DNA of 38,747 nt from Ignisphaera sp. (GTDB taxonomy: Archaea > Thermoproteota > Thermoprotei_A > Sulfolobales > Ignisphaeraceae). The DNA lies in contig JANXEL010000028.1 of assembly GCA_025058535.1 (NCBI GenBank), forward strand, positions 1-38,747, written 5' to 3'. The notes under the pieces are model-generated. The model was not told where the DNA came from and ran no database searches. It worked only from the letters and a program-made list of their open reading frames with translations. This document shows positions 1-7,989 of the stretch, in pieces (position 1 is the stretch's first letter; each line of letters opens with the position of its first letter). Position numbers and translations under genes: made by a program.

Positions 1-362
1 AGGTAGGTACAGGTTTTACAGATGAGGAGCTTGCTGAGCTTCCAAAGAAGCTAGAACCCTACAGAATTCCGTACAAGCATCAGAGAGTTGATAGTGATAT
101 TGAGGTGGATGTGTGGTTTGAACCAGTACTTGTTATGGAGATTAGTGGTGCTGAACTCACACTATCACCTCTACACACATGCTGTAAAGGTTGGATTAAA
201 CCAGATGCCGGTATATCTATAAGGTTTCCCCGATTCATAAGGTGGAGGGAAGATAAATCAGCAAGCGAAGCAACAACCGCGAAAGAAATCTATGAAATGT
301 ATCTTAAGCAGATGAAAAAGATAGAGATAGAGAAGACTGCACAAATCGGTGAAGAGATCTAA
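1..362 (+). CDS. lig: ATP-dependent DNA ligase, C-terminal fragment (cut by window start)
   Basis: This is the last ~119 residues of an archaeal/eukaryotic-type ATP-dependent DNA ligase (LigI-like), which seals nicks during replication and repair. The frame is open from base 3 with no start, so the gene begins upstream of the window. Visible are the motif V/VI-side OB-fold features of the family: [10 protein letters not shown] near the start, then [20 protein letters not shown] and the motif VI-like [15 protein letters not shown], followed by the usual helical tail ([12 protein letters not shown]). The assignment rests on these conserved strings. The catalytic lysine domain lies outside the window. 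An 18-bp inverted repeat begins 14 bp after the stop. Confidence 0.9.
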   Translation, partial: VGTGFTDEELAELPKKLEPYRIPYKHQRVDSDIEVDVWFEPVLVMEISGAELTLSPLHTCCKGWIKPDAGISIRFPRFIRWREDKSASEATTAKEIYEMYLKQMKKIEIEKTAQIGEEI

Positions 363-375
363 CACTACCTACTAT

Positions 376-393
376 TAAAGCGTGGACGCTTTA
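376..393. repeat. Perfect 8-bp inverted repeat after DNA ligase
   Basis: TAAAGCGT and ACGCTTTA are separated by GG. The repeat lies 14 bp past the ligase stop. As RNA it would form a tight hairpin, but no T-run follows, so a protein-binding palindrome or a weak transcript-end hairpin are both possible. Confidence 0.4.
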
Positions 394-734
394 GAAAAGC
401 ACGAGTATCGTATGCAGGTACCTAAATAATCGACCACCTACATATGGATCCCTAACACCAATCTTTTCAGAACCTAAGGCTTCTCTCCTGGTGAAACTAT
501 TCTCATATCATTAGTGGAGTCGTCTCTAAAAGGTTCCGTACCGTACGCGGTGATATGGGGCTGTGAGAAAGGCTGTGTAGAGATCCATACGTCATAGAAT
601 GTGCAATGCTCACTAAAATGAGAGGAGAGGCGTTTGTATCTTAACATGAAGTTCTGTAGTTCCTGTGAGAGAATGTACATAAGCTCAAAGTGTTGAGTGT
701 ACCCATTCTATACTTTCCAAACTGTGAATCCCTG

Positions 735-742
735 TTTAAAAG
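735..742 (+). promoter_or_regulatory. Probable TATA box of gatD
   Basis: TTTAAAAG lies about 40 bp before the first possible gatD start (GTG 779). Nearby AT-rich AGTTAATATT (741-750) is an alternative. Confidence 0.4.
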
Positions 743-778
743 TTAATATTTCCTCTATTTACACTCTGGTTAATAGAT

Positions 779-2149
779 GTGATAGGGATGAGTGATCGGC
801 TGCCTGGTTACAACGGTAGAGTTAGAGACCTTTTAGAGAAATTGGGTGCGAGGGTCGGTTGCAGAATTAGGGCTACATTAATTGGTGGCAATATACTCAT
901 AGAAGGGCTCCTAATGCCAAAGCATGAGTTTAGCGCTCCCGATACAATTATAGTTAAACTTGGTAATGGTTATAATATTGGTGTAAGCATAGACAGAATT
1001 TTAAATATTGAAGTCAGCGAATGTACTTCTGTTCCGCCACGCGGCAGTGGTGGGATGCAGATTGACACAGCGCATAGCCTCCCAACTGTTAAAATTATTG
1101 GCTGCGGAGGAACAATAGCTAGTAGGGTTGAGTACGAGACAGGCGCCGTTAAGCCCGCCATGACACCTTCTGATCTTCTTGATCTCATTCCAGAGCTTGC
1201 TGAATTCGCCAGATACGATTCAGAAATTCTATTCAATATATTAAGTGAGGATATGACTCCGAAGCACTGGGAGACCATAGCTAGAAGTGTATACAGAGCC
1301 ATCTCATCTGGTGTAGAGGGTATTGTGATTACACACGGCACGGATACCATGAGCTTTACAGCATCTGCTCTTGCCTTTGCCCTTAGAAACCTTCCATTTC
1401 CAATAACTCTCGTGGGCTCCCAAAGAAGCAGTGACAGACCCAGTGCAGATGCTGCCCTCAATCTAATAGCTGCCGTAATAACCACACTTAAGGCTCCATT
1501 TGGAGAGGTTGTGGTAGTTATGCACTCAACGCCATCAGATAGCAGCGCTCTTGTTCATAGAGGTGTCAAGGTCAGAAAGATGCATAGCAGTAGAAGAGAT
1601 GCCTTCCAATCTATAAACGATTTACCACTCGCTAAGATAGATCTGCATAAGAAGGAGATTGCACTCATTAATAGCAGGTGCATTCCGAGGTCTGGAGGTA
1701 AAGAGGAGGTTATGGCATCAGTGGGATTTGACGATAGGATAGCATTAGTTAAAGCTTATCCAGGGTTCCAAAATGAAATAATAGATTTTCTTGTCGATAA
1801 GAAGTTCCACGGTATAGTTATAGAGGGTACAGGCCTCGGTCATATAGGTAGCTACGCATTAGATTCAATAAGAAGGGCCATAGAGGAGGGTATACCTGTG
1901 GTAATGACAGTTCAAACACTTTTCGGAAGGATTAACATGAATGTCTACACAACCGGTAGAAAACTGCTTGAAATGGGAGTCATACCTGGAGACGACATGC
2001 TGCCAGAAACAGCATATGTTAAACTATCATGGGTTGCTGCACAGACACGGGATATTAGGATAATTAGAGAAATGATGATGACTAACTATGTAAATGAAGT
2101 GAACCCTGTGCACACACCTCAACACTTCTTAAAACCTTTTGCAGAATAA
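779..2149 (+). CDS. gatD: Glu-tRNA(Gln) amidotransferase subunit D
   Basis: GatD is the asparaginase-like subunit of the archaeal GatDE amidotransferase, releasing ammonia used by GatE to turn Glu-tRNA(Gln) into Gln-tRNA(Gln). The 456-residue protein has the GatD-specific N-terminal beta-rich domain (about 1-100) before the L-asparaginase fold. Catalytic motifs are visible: GCGGTIAS at 108-115 (nucleophile Thr112) and THGTDTM at 185-191 (Thr188, Asp189). The C-terminal half carries VIEGTGLGHIG and VMTVQTLFGRINMNVY, also typical. The start is uncertain between GTG 779 and ATG 788; both leave all domains intact. gatE is not in the window, so the pair is not adjacent here. The N-terminal domain separates GatD from ordinary asparaginases. 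Confidence 0.95.
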   Translation: MIGMSDRLPGYNGRVRDLLEKLGARVGCRIRATLIGGNILIEGLLMPKHEFSAPDTIIVKLGNGYNIGVSIDRILNIEVSECTSVPPRGSGGMQIDTAHSLPTVKIIGCGGTIASRVEYETGAVKPAMTPSDLLDLIPELAEFARYDSEILFNILSEDMTPKHWETIARSVYRAISSGVEGIVITHGTDTMSFTASALAFALRNLPFPITLVGSQRSSDRPSADAALNLIAAVITTLKAPFGEVVVVMHSTPSDSSALVHRGVKVRKMHSSRRDAFQSINDLPLAKIDLHKKEIALINSRCIPRSGGKEEVMASVGFDDRIALVKAYPGFQNEIIDFLVDKKFHGIVIEGTGLGHIGSYALDSIRRAIEEGIPVVMTVQTLFGRINMNVYTTGRKLLEMGVIPGDDMLPETAYVKLSWVAAQTRDIRIIREMMMTNYVNEVNPVHTPQHFLKPFAE

Positions 2150-2218
2150 CCTGCGTCTCCACTACCTTGATCTGTGCTTATTAACCTAGATAGAGGCGCT
2201 ACTCTAAAGTGATAAGCT

Positions 2219-3295
2219 TTGGAGAGAACCATAGTACTATTGATAATCCTACTTATAGCCACTTCTATAGCCTTAATCTCACTACTCTTCTACTTTAAAG
2301 ATACGATGACCTCCCGACAGGCCGGACCAACACCAATCATTAATGAATTGAATAAGGTTTGTAACAATAGTGAGAGCTCGTTTGTTGTGATATATCATAC
2401 CACCAGACCAAATACTCAGCTGTTTAACCTGCTCTCTACCAGTATAAGCAATGCTATAGCTAGCAATACCAGTAACTACGTAAATGTCAGCTTTAGTCTA
2501 TGCTTAGTCAACTACAGGAGTCTGAGCAGTGAGCTGAAGAATAAGCTTACTCCCTATCAAGTGTTCCCTCTATTTGGAATATACAGCACCTCTGCAGACC
2601 TGTCTAAAGCTAAGCTAGTTACAGCATATTTTGACAACGTAGAAGGTTTTTACATTTCGAAATCCAACTTCACAATGTATATGTATGCATACGTGTACAA
2701 CTACTACGGTATCCCAATACTCAATGATTTAAACATATACCTAGAGACCACTAAGATGCCTAAACTCGATATAGATGAGGTGCCTGTCATTGGTTCAATC
2801 AACGCTGGGATCTACATATTTATCTACGAGGATGCCTGGTGCCCATACTGTGCTAAGTTCCACATTGAGGTGCTTCCAGCTCTAGAGAAGCATATAGAGA
2901 ACGGTACAATAGCTCTAGCATTAAAGAATTTAGTTGTACACCAGGAGGCAAGAGACATTCATAGATACTTAGCGGCGGTTTATATTGAGGGTAAGAACTC
3001 AACACAGATACGTATGCTAATCGACGAGATTTACCACAGGGTTTATACAAATGTATACCCAACTACTGAGGATGTTATTCAGTTGATAAGAAGCATATCC
3101 GGCTTCGTACCTGATTTAAGTAAGTATGATGTTGATGAAATTGTGCTAAAGGATTCCAGAGAAGCTCAACACGAATACGGTATATACGCAACTCCAGGCT
3201 TTGTGATATGGAGTAGAGAAAGAGGTGTCGGGATCATTGTGCTAGGTTATAGATCTATTGAAACGTTTTTAAATTTGATCTACTACATCAGCTGA
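2219..3295 (+). CDS. Membrane-anchored thioredoxin-fold (DsbA-like) oxidoreductase
   Basis: A 358-residue protein with one N-terminal membrane segment (about 4-26) followed by an extracytoplasmic region. The redox motif WCPYC (CPYC at 208-211) sits in a DsbA/thioredoxin context, and near the C terminus YATPGF supplies the conserved cis-Pro loop. I infer a thiol-disulfide oxidoreductase acting outside the membrane, perhaps forming or isomerising disulfides in secreted proteins. The roughly 170-residue region before the CPYC is unusual in length for a plain DsbA and may be a second, degenerate thioredoxin fold. The start is TTG at 2219; I see no better upstream start. No partner such as VKOR/DsbB is adjacent. 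Confidence 0.8.
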   Translation: MERTIVLLIILLIATSIALISLLFYFKDTMTSRQAGPTPIINELNKVCNNSESSFVVIYHTTRPNTQLFNLLSTSISNAIASNTSNYVNVSFSLCLVNYRSLSSELKNKLTPYQVFPLFGIYSTSADLSKAKLVTAYFDNVEGFYISKSNFTMYMYAYVYNYYGIPILNDLNIYLETTKMPKLDIDEVPVIGSINAGIYIFIYEDAWCPYCAKFHIEVLPALEKHIENGTIALALKNLVVHQEARDIHRYLAAVYIEGKNSTQIRMLIDEIYHRVYTNVYPTTEDVIQLIRSISGFVPDLSKYDVDEIVLKDSREAQHEYGIYATPGFVIWSRERGVGIIVLGYRSIETFLNLIYYIS

Positions 3296-3341
3296 AAATA
3301 CGCTTGTCATTTCCAAAGCTCATCTTATCCTGGTAAAAATT

Positions 3342-3373
3342 AGGAGGGGTGGCCTCCTCCAATCTCTTTTAGC
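3342..3373 (+). terminator. Candidate terminator hairpin
   Basis: AGGAGG (3342-3347) pairs with CCTCCT (3353-3358) around loop GGTGG, followed by a pyrimidine-rich tail including CTCTTTT. It lies 46 bp after the thioredoxin-fold gene. Confidence 0.4.
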
Positions 3374-3548
3374 TTCCTCTGCAGAATCAGAATTGTGAGG
3401 TGCTGTAGATCTTAATTAAGGTGATTTGAGTTTATATTTCTGCGGACCGCAACTCTTATCTGATGAACTATCCTACACATGGTAGTATAGACGTTAAAGC
3501 CCTAGGGTGCGCTTTGGTAAGGAATAAAACGTTAGTATATGTGTAGAG

Positions 3549-4343
3549 ATGTGGACTATGGAGGGCCTTGGTGATGTAGACGTGGGTAAAACCATTATAG
3601 TGTTTATCGGACCCGCTGGTGCGGGAAAGTCATCGCTTGTCCATGCCTATTCTAGGTGGCTTGAGGAGCTCCTTAACTATAGAGTTTATAAGGTTAATTT
3701 GGATCCTGCTGCTGAATACACCCCCTATACACCAGACTTTGACGCTAGATCCATTGTGAATATACATAAGATTGCAATTGAGTATGGACTTGGTCCAAAT
3801 GGTGCACTGGTAAAAGCTATGGATGTTCTAGCCAGCAAAATAAGTATTATTGAAGAGGCGATAAGAAGCATAGACTTAGACTTTGTGCTGGTTGATACAC
3901 CCGGTCAAATGGAGATATTCATTTTTAGGGATATTGCTGTTAAACTCGCAGATGCACTAAGGAGAATATCTAGACAGCTCGTGGTTGTATTTGTAGTTGA
4001 TGCAGAGGTTATCCGTAGATATGAAGACTATGCCTTCATATCAGTGATGTCCGTCGCTATCCAGAGTAGGCTGGGCGTTGATGTGATCCCCATCATCAAT
4101 AAGGTGGACCTAGAACCAGAAATAGATGTTGGTGGTGATTTGATAAGTGATATTAGTATAGTTACAGAAAGGTTGAAGACTTCGGGAGTCTATGGAGAGA
4201 TGATGAAAAGCATACTGAATATTGTATGGCTCTATTCAAAAGCCGCAAGGATTCCTAAGGTCTCCGCAAAAATGCTAGATAGTATGGAAGAGCTCCACAG
4301 AATAGTACACGAGCTGACCTGTTCATGCGGTGATTTAACATAG
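3549..4343 (+). CDS. GPN-loop GTPase
   Basis: A 264-residue GTPase of the archaeal GPN family (relatives of eukaryotic GPN1-3, which assist RNA polymerase assembly). P-loop GPAGAGKS at 21-28, the diagnostic Gly-Pro-Asn tripeptide at 82-84, Walker B/G3 DTPGQME at 116-122, and G4 NKVD at 184-187 are all present. The protein dimerises through the GPN loop in studied homologues; its archaeal substrate is not established. Start ATG 3549 or ATG 3558; AATAAAAC at about 3521 is a reasonable TATA-like element for a near-leaderless message. It stands alone, flanked by non-coding DNA on both sides. Confidence 0.93.
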   Translation: MWTMEGLGDVDVGKTIIVFIGPAGAGKSSLVHAYSRWLEELLNYRVYKVNLDPAAEYTPYTPDFDARSIVNIHKIAIEYGLGPNGALVKAMDVLASKISIIEEAIRSIDLDFVLVDTPGQMEIFIFRDIAVKLADALRRISRQLVVVFVVDAEVIRRYEDYAFISVMSVAIQSRLGVDVIPIINKVDLEPEIDVGGDLISDISIVTERLKTSGVYGEMMKSILNIVWLYSKAARIPKVSAKMLDSMEELHRIVHELTCSCGDLT

Positions 4344-4648
4344 CATTTCATTCCATCTCAGGCTTTCTCTAATCATAGAAGGAACTGCAGACTTGTAGTA
4401 TTGTATTAAGCATCACACTAATTCCGTCTGATGCAAAATTGTGTTAGGGGTGATGATGACCCAGTGAAATAGTTAATGTATACGGACAAACACAGGGTGA
4501 GGATCTAGTGTATCACTACGATACTTCTACCCCGAGATGGCGGGGAGATGGGAAGCCGCCTGGTAGTGTGGAAGGTAGATCTCTAAAGGCTGAGAATAGC
4601 ATCTAAGATTTTTATACTGCCATTTACTTACTGTATCTGGGGTGCATC
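4344..4648. other. Gene-free stretch with a candidate RNA and the sppA promoter
   Basis: 305 bp without a protein gene. It is clearly more GC-rich in its middle (4525-4575) than neighbouring spacers, where a foldable element lies (listed separately). TTTTTATA at 4609-4616 is the likely TATA box of sppA. Confidence 0.5.
4501..4583 (+). ncRNA. Candidate structured RNA with a cloverleaf-like fold
   Basis: Complementary segments nest as follows. GGATCTA (4501-4507) pairs with TAGATCT (4576-4582) as a 7-bp closing stem with one G.U. GTATC (4510-4514) pairs with GATAC (4520-4524) around a 5-nt loop. CTACC (4527-4531) pairs with GGTAG (4562-4566), enclosing GGCGG (4539-4543) paired with CCGCC (4556-4560). 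CCCCG/CGGGG (4530-4545) is a competing hairpin. The closing stem plus a D-arm-sized hairpin recall a tRNA, but there is no T-arm or TTC loop. Strand is assumed from the G.U pair and is weak. It could be a small RNA, a tRNA remnant, or chance in a GC-rich spacer. Confidence 0.35.
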
Positions 4649-5563
4649 TTGAAGAGAAGAACCTTTGTACTTGTGCTGTCCATAGCAGTGCTCACTGCTA
4701 TAGTTATGGGTGTTCTACTCTGGAGCTTTGTCCAGAGGCTTGAGAGGGTTGCGTTAGGTTATGTGGCTATAGTTGAGCTGAGTGGCACTATAAGCTATGG
4801 AGATGGAGGTTTGCTTGGTGGCACTACTATAACGCCGTCCAACTTTAAATACTATGTAGATAGAATTGTTGGTGATCCTGCAGCAAAAGCCGTGGTGCTT
4901 GTAGTTAACAGTCCTGGAGGATCTGCTGCCGCTTCTGAAGAGATATATCAGCTTATGAAGAGGTTGGCCGATTCCAGAATTGTTGTAGTGTATACCCCTG
5001 AAACGCTGGCCAGTGGAGGTTACTATATATCCCTACCTGCTCACAAGATTATGGCTTCGCCGCATGCTCTAGTAGGCTCTATAGGCTCTATAATGGTGCT
5101 CTACCGTGTTGATGAATTACTTAATAAGCTTGGTATTAACGTGACAGTCATAAAATCTGGCAGGTTTAAGGATATAGGATCTGCAACCAGGATGCCAACC
5201 GAAGAGGAGGTAGGGATCCTTAAGAGTATTGTAGATAAGACTGCCCAGATATTCATTGATCGTGTTAAAGAGCATAAAAATGTGAGTTACGATGTCTTCA
5301 CAGCTAAGATCTACATTGGTGCTGATGCTGTGAGAGTGGGCCTTGTTGATAGTGTTGGAACGCTAGATGATGCTGTTGAACTTGCTAAGAAGCTAGCCGG
5401 CATGCCACCTCATGCCCCTGGGATCAGAATTGAAAAGCCTAGAGGTCTGCTAGAGCTCCTTCTTGGCAGAAGTACAAGGATGGAGGGTGTGGATATATTC
5501 GGTGGCGCGGTGCCATTAGAATTTGTTAACAAGGTACTGTATCTGTGGATACCTGGAGGATAG
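4649..5563 (+). CDS. sppA: Signal peptide peptidase SppA (S49 serine protease)
   Basis: A 304-residue membrane protease that cleaves leftover signal peptides. One N-terminal membrane segment (about 5-27) anchors a ClpP-like catalytic domain. VVNSPGGSA precedes the catalytic site; Ser122 lies in LASGGYYIS and the general base Lys174 in SGRFKDIG, matching the Ser/Lys dyad of Bacillus-type SppA. Length fits the short bacterial/archaeal form rather than the doubled E. coli form. Start is TTG 4649, with GGGGTG (4639-4644) as Shine-Dalgarno and a TATA element at about 4609-4616. It ends 11 bp from the convergent glycosyltransferase gene. Function by family; confident. Confidence 0.93.
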   Translation: MKRRTFVLVLSIAVLTAIVMGVLLWSFVQRLERVALGYVAIVELSGTISYGDGGLLGGTTITPSNFKYYVDRIVGDPAAKAVVLVVNSPGGSAAASEEIYQLMKRLADSRIVVVYTPETLASGGYYISLPAHKIMASPHALVGSIGSIMVLYRVDELLNKLGINVTVIKSGRFKDIGSATRMPTEEEVGILKSIVDKTAQIFIDRVKEHKNVSYDVFTAKIYIGADAVRVGLVDSVGTLDDAVELAKKLAGMPPHAPGIRIEKPRGLLELLLGRSTRMEGVDIFGGAVPLEFVNKVLYLWIPGG

Positions 5564-5574
5564 CATGCGCAGGC

Positions 5575-6573
5575 TCAACTACAGCCTAGCATCATTGCTA
5601 ATATGAATGAAGTTAGTGATGTGAGTATGAATACCGTGTAGAGTATTGTCACAAGCTCTTTTTCACTTAACGATGCTTTCGAAAGAGTTACAGTAAATCT
5701 AACCAGCGTAATAGGCACGCGTTTCCCAGTTGATGAGTGTATGCACCCTTTATCATCCAAATACGTTGGTCTCTCAACCTTCTCCTTTTGAAGAAATCTC
5801 CTCACCGATGAAATATAGTAGAAGCCATTTACAAACATGGGCATAGATGCTAGTATGTAATAAACTTCTAGTCTAAGGATTATAGCTGACACAGCTAGAG
5901 ATGCTCCTATGACAAAGGATCCTGCATTCCCGTTGAATATCTTTGCAGGATAAATGTTGAATGGTAAATAAGATGCCAGAACTGCTATAAAGATGGCCAC
6001 GAGAGCTAAGTCGCTATTTAATTGAAATGATGTGCACAGCTTTAATAGTAAGGCAAAGATGTGAGTCGATAGTGCAAATAGAGCTAGTGTACCATTGTGG
6101 GTATCCACCATATTGGCACCATTCTGGTATACGGTGAATGCTAGTAGCACCATAAGGGGGTAAATGATGGTTAGACGCGCAGGTCCTAGAAAAGGTAAGC
6201 ACGGTTTAGGCGAGTAGATCCCTAATACAACTATGGGTAGTGCAGGAAGTAGTCCTAGCAGTATCTTTTCCCTTGATTTTAAGTCACTGAGATCGTCCAT
6301 CACGCCGATTAGTAGTGATGATACTATCGAAATTCCTACAGCTAGAGCCTCATTGATTGGAGTCACACCTAGCACATAGGAGAGCACAACCCCTGATAGA
6401 AACCCAGCAGCAATACCGAAACCACCGACACATGGTACGGATGGACGTTCAATCTTGTTCACATCTATACACAGAAATCCTCTCCTTCTTTCTAGATGTA
6501 TTAGTATAGCTGTTGACATAATCGTTACAATAGATGCTATAGCACATACCGGCACAAGGTGCATCTTAATCAC
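5575..6573 (-). CDS. Polyprenyl-phosphate GlcNAc-1-phosphate transferase (GPT/MraY/WecA family)
   Basis: A 332-residue multi-spanning membrane enzyme of glycosyltransferase family 4, probably the archaeal counterpart of eukaryotic ALG7/GPT (AglH-type), loading the first sugar phosphate on dolichyl phosphate for N-glycosylation. Family signatures: PSVPCVGGFGI (45-55), GVMDDL with the Asp pair 93-94, NGANMVDTHNG (151-161), and FNGNAGSF later. About ten hydrophobic segments fill the protein. The STT3 oligosaccharyltransferase of the same pathway is at 17008, not linked. Start GTG 6573 or ATG 6564; a TATA-like TTTTATA on this strand at 6606-6612 suits a nearly leaderless transcript. Sugar specificity cannot be read from the sequence. 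Confidence 0.85.
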   Translation of the reverse strand: MIKMHLVPVCAIASIVTIMSTAILIHLERRRGFLCIDVNKIERPSVPCVGGFGIAAGFLSGVVLSYVLGVTPINEALAVGISIVSSLLIGVMDDLSDLKSREKILLGLLPALPIVVLGIYSPKPCLPFLGPARLTIIYPLMVLLAFTVYQNGANMVDTHNGTLALFALSTHIFALLLKLCTSFQLNSDLALVAIFIAVLASYLPFNIYPAKIFNGNAGSFVIGASLAVSAIILRLEVYYILASMPMFVNGFYYISSVRRFLQKEKVERPTYLDDKGCIHSSTGKRVPITLVRFTVTLSKASLSEKELVTILYTVFILTSLTSFILAMMLGCS

Positions 6574-6605
6574 ATTTTAAGTAATGCATTAACAATTATT
6601 AGAGG

Positions 6606-6612
6606 TATAAAA
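6606..6612 (-). promoter_or_regulatory. Probable TATA box of the GlcNAc-1-P transferase
   Basis: TTTTATA on the minus strand, centred about 36 bp before GTG 6573. The rest of the 153-bp spacer (6574-6726) is AT-rich with no other clear feature. Confidence 0.4.
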
Positions 6613-6726
6613 GTTAAGTTAATCCTTCTCGTACAAAGTGCCCAAGCTTTTATAGCTGCATTGAGTTAGAACTGCACAATATTGCATTCAACCTAGTTCA
6701 GTTAATCCTTGAGTTAAACAGCATCT

Positions 6727-7290
6727 CTATGCAAAAGCAACACTCTCCCTTCTCAACTCCACAATCCCATCGCCTTCTAGCTGATATAGCCTTACATCCA
6801 CATTTCTACTCCTCAGTATCTCTATCTCTACATACGATGGTGTCATCGATCCACCACCACCACCCCATACACCAGTTACTGAACCTGGATTTATATGGAG
6901 AACCCCAGAATTGAATATTATGAATGGGGTGTGCGTGTGCCCGGAAACCAGAATTAACACACCAAGGCTCATACTAATTCTAGTTAGAGCCGCGATGTTG
7001 CCTCGAGGTCTAGCTTGATCTCCGTGAATAACGCCTATGGGTATGCTGAATACCTCAAACACTTGGTGCTCTGGCAGGTCAAGGTAGTCCATATTTCCCT
7101 GGACTATGTAGGCCCTATTTGCCAAACTTTTTACATAATCTATAACATCGTAGTCGACTAGATCTCCTGTATGAATAACGAAATCATATGTTCTATTCTT
7201 AAAATGATCGACGAACATCTGTGGAAACCACTCTGCTCTCTCACGTATATGGCTGTCACCAATTATCAATCCGTATACAACATCTTCCAT
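6727..7290 (-). CDS. MJ0936/YfcE-type metallophosphoesterase
   Basis: A small calcineurin-like phosphodiesterase with the full metal-binding series: GDSH near the N terminus, HTGDLVDYD, GNMD, HGDQ and SGHTHTP, plus NPGS. Homologues hydrolyse phosphodiester bonds in vitro with Mn or Ni; the cellular substrate is unknown. I place the start at ATG 7290 because AAAGGTGG lies 4-5 nt upstream as a good Shine-Dalgarno; the ATG at 7309-7311 would put that site inside the gene. A TATA-like GGATAAAAAA on this strand near 7337-7347 gives a leader of about 25 nt. It is transcribed away from the padR gene. Confidence 0.88.
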   Translation of the reverse strand: MEDVVYGLIIGDSHIRERAEWFPQMFVDHFKNRTYDFVIHTGDLVDYDVIDYVKSLANRAYIVQGNMDYLDLPEHQVFEVFSIPIGVIHGDQARPRGNIAALTRISMSLGVLILVSGHTHTPFIIFNSGVLHINPGSVTGVWGGGGGSMTPSYVEIEILRSRNVDVRLYQLEGDGIVELRRESVAFA

Positions 7291-7430
7291 TCTACCACCT
7301 TTGAACTTCACATTGTGGATCGGTTAGATCACTAAAGCTTTTTTATCCAGGTAGCTTATAAGGAGCGCTTATAATACGTACTACAAATTAAGGTTATTCA
7401 TACATTGCTACACTATAGTGAAGCATAAAG

Positions 7431-7438
7431 CTTATAAG
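7431..7438 (+). promoter_or_regulatory. Probable TATA box of padR
   Basis: CTTATAAG, centred about 50 bp before the chosen GTG 7484, so transcription would start near 7460, inside the tandem palindrome. Confidence 0.4.
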
Positions 7439-7447
7439 CACACCAGC

Positions 7448-7469
7448 AGATATATCTACAGATATATCT
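7448..7469. promoter_or_regulatory. Tandem palindromic operator in front of padR
   Basis: AGATATATCT occurs twice, at 7448-7457 and 7460-7469, each a perfect 10-bp palindrome, with a 2-bp spacer (12-bp period). It lies between the TATA box and the start codon, where a bound repressor would block initiation. By analogy with PadR repressors it is the likely autoregulatory site for the gene just downstream. Confidence 0.55.
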
Positions 7470-7483
7470 ATACAGTGATCTTC

Positions 7484-7981
7484 GTGACCGAAGCCTATTT
7501 CAAAAGGATAAGAGAATTCAAACTAAACACTGCCCTGATGATACTGTATATTCTATCCATGGGTCCTACACACGGATACGAACTTCTGAGAAGAATCAGA
7601 GAGGAGTTCTTTCTCCCCAAGAGCCCCGGCGTTCTGTACCCCATGCTTAGAAGGCTCATCCAGCTTGGATATATAGAGGAGGCCGGTAGCATCTCGAGGG
7701 GTCGCAGGATTGCCAAGGTGTATAAGATTAGTGATGAAGGACTTAGGTTTCTTAGAGATAATAGAGCTAGAATTGATATGCTTAAAAATTTTGCTGTGGG
7801 TGTGAAGATATTTGAGGATATAGGTGGTGCAGAGCTTAGGGAGGCAATCTTTAATACTATTGCAGTTCTACCAAAGGCTGATTCACACGAACTAGAGGTT
7901 CTGAGGAGTGCTATAAGGAACCTTCTCTCTATACTCAATAGCGTTAGAGAGAGAATCCAGTCAAGAAGTGGGCAACCTTGA
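7484..7981 (+). CDS. PadR-family transcriptional regulator
   Basis: A winged-helix repressor of about 165 residues. The PadR signature is clear: [21 protein letters not shown], then [11 protein letters not shown] and GYIEEAG in the wing. PadR proteins usually repress a neighbouring multidrug exporter until a drug binds; here the next two genes are an ABC exporter, 8 bp downstream. I choose GTG 7484 because GTGATC (7475-7480) is a good Shine-Dalgarno and the protein then starts like relatives; the frame also extends up to GTG 7418, but that runs through the TATA box and operator. The gene is intact although its putative targets are broken. Confidence 0.9.
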   Translation: MTEAYFKRIREFKLNTALMILYILSMGPTHGYELLRRIREEFFLPKSPGVLYPMLRRLIQLGYIEEAGSISRGRRIAKVYKISDEGLRFLRDNRARIDMLKNFAVGVKIFEDIGGAELREAIFNTIAVLPKADSHELEVLRSAIRNLLSILNSVRERIQSRSGQP

Positions 7982-7989
7982 AGAGCGGT

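Larger units (their letters stand above)
363..778. other. Gene-free stretch between ligase and gatD
   Basis: 416 bp with no gene I can support. It holds the inverted repeat at 376-393, a 7-bp direct repeat GGCTGTG at 559-565 and 571-577, and at its right end the gatD promoter. A 68-codon minus-strand reading frame (474-680) has a weak TATA-like GTATAGAA upstream, but its product resembles nothing I know. Confidence 0.5.

Noticed and set aside
559-577. Direct repeat GGCTGTG twice as a CRISPR or repeat array
   Set aside because: Only two 7-bp copies, expected by chance.
474-680. 68-codon minus-strand frame after the ligase gene
   Set aside because: No recognisable domain and only a weak TATA-like element; kept as a remark in the spacer entry.
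970-1485. 171-codon minus-strand frame
   Set aside because: Lies antisense within gatD, which is certain; no promoter or family.
3411-3420. CTTAATTAAG palindrome as operator
   Set aside because: AT-rich 10-mer, far from the GPN GTPase start; little weight.
4501-4583. Calling this element a tRNA
   Set aside because: No T-arm with TTC loop and no convincing anticodon arm despite the 7-bp closing stem.
4447-4600. C/D-box guide RNA (GTGATGA near 4450)
   Set aside because: No CTGA D-box at guide-RNA distance; the nearest is about 140 nt away.
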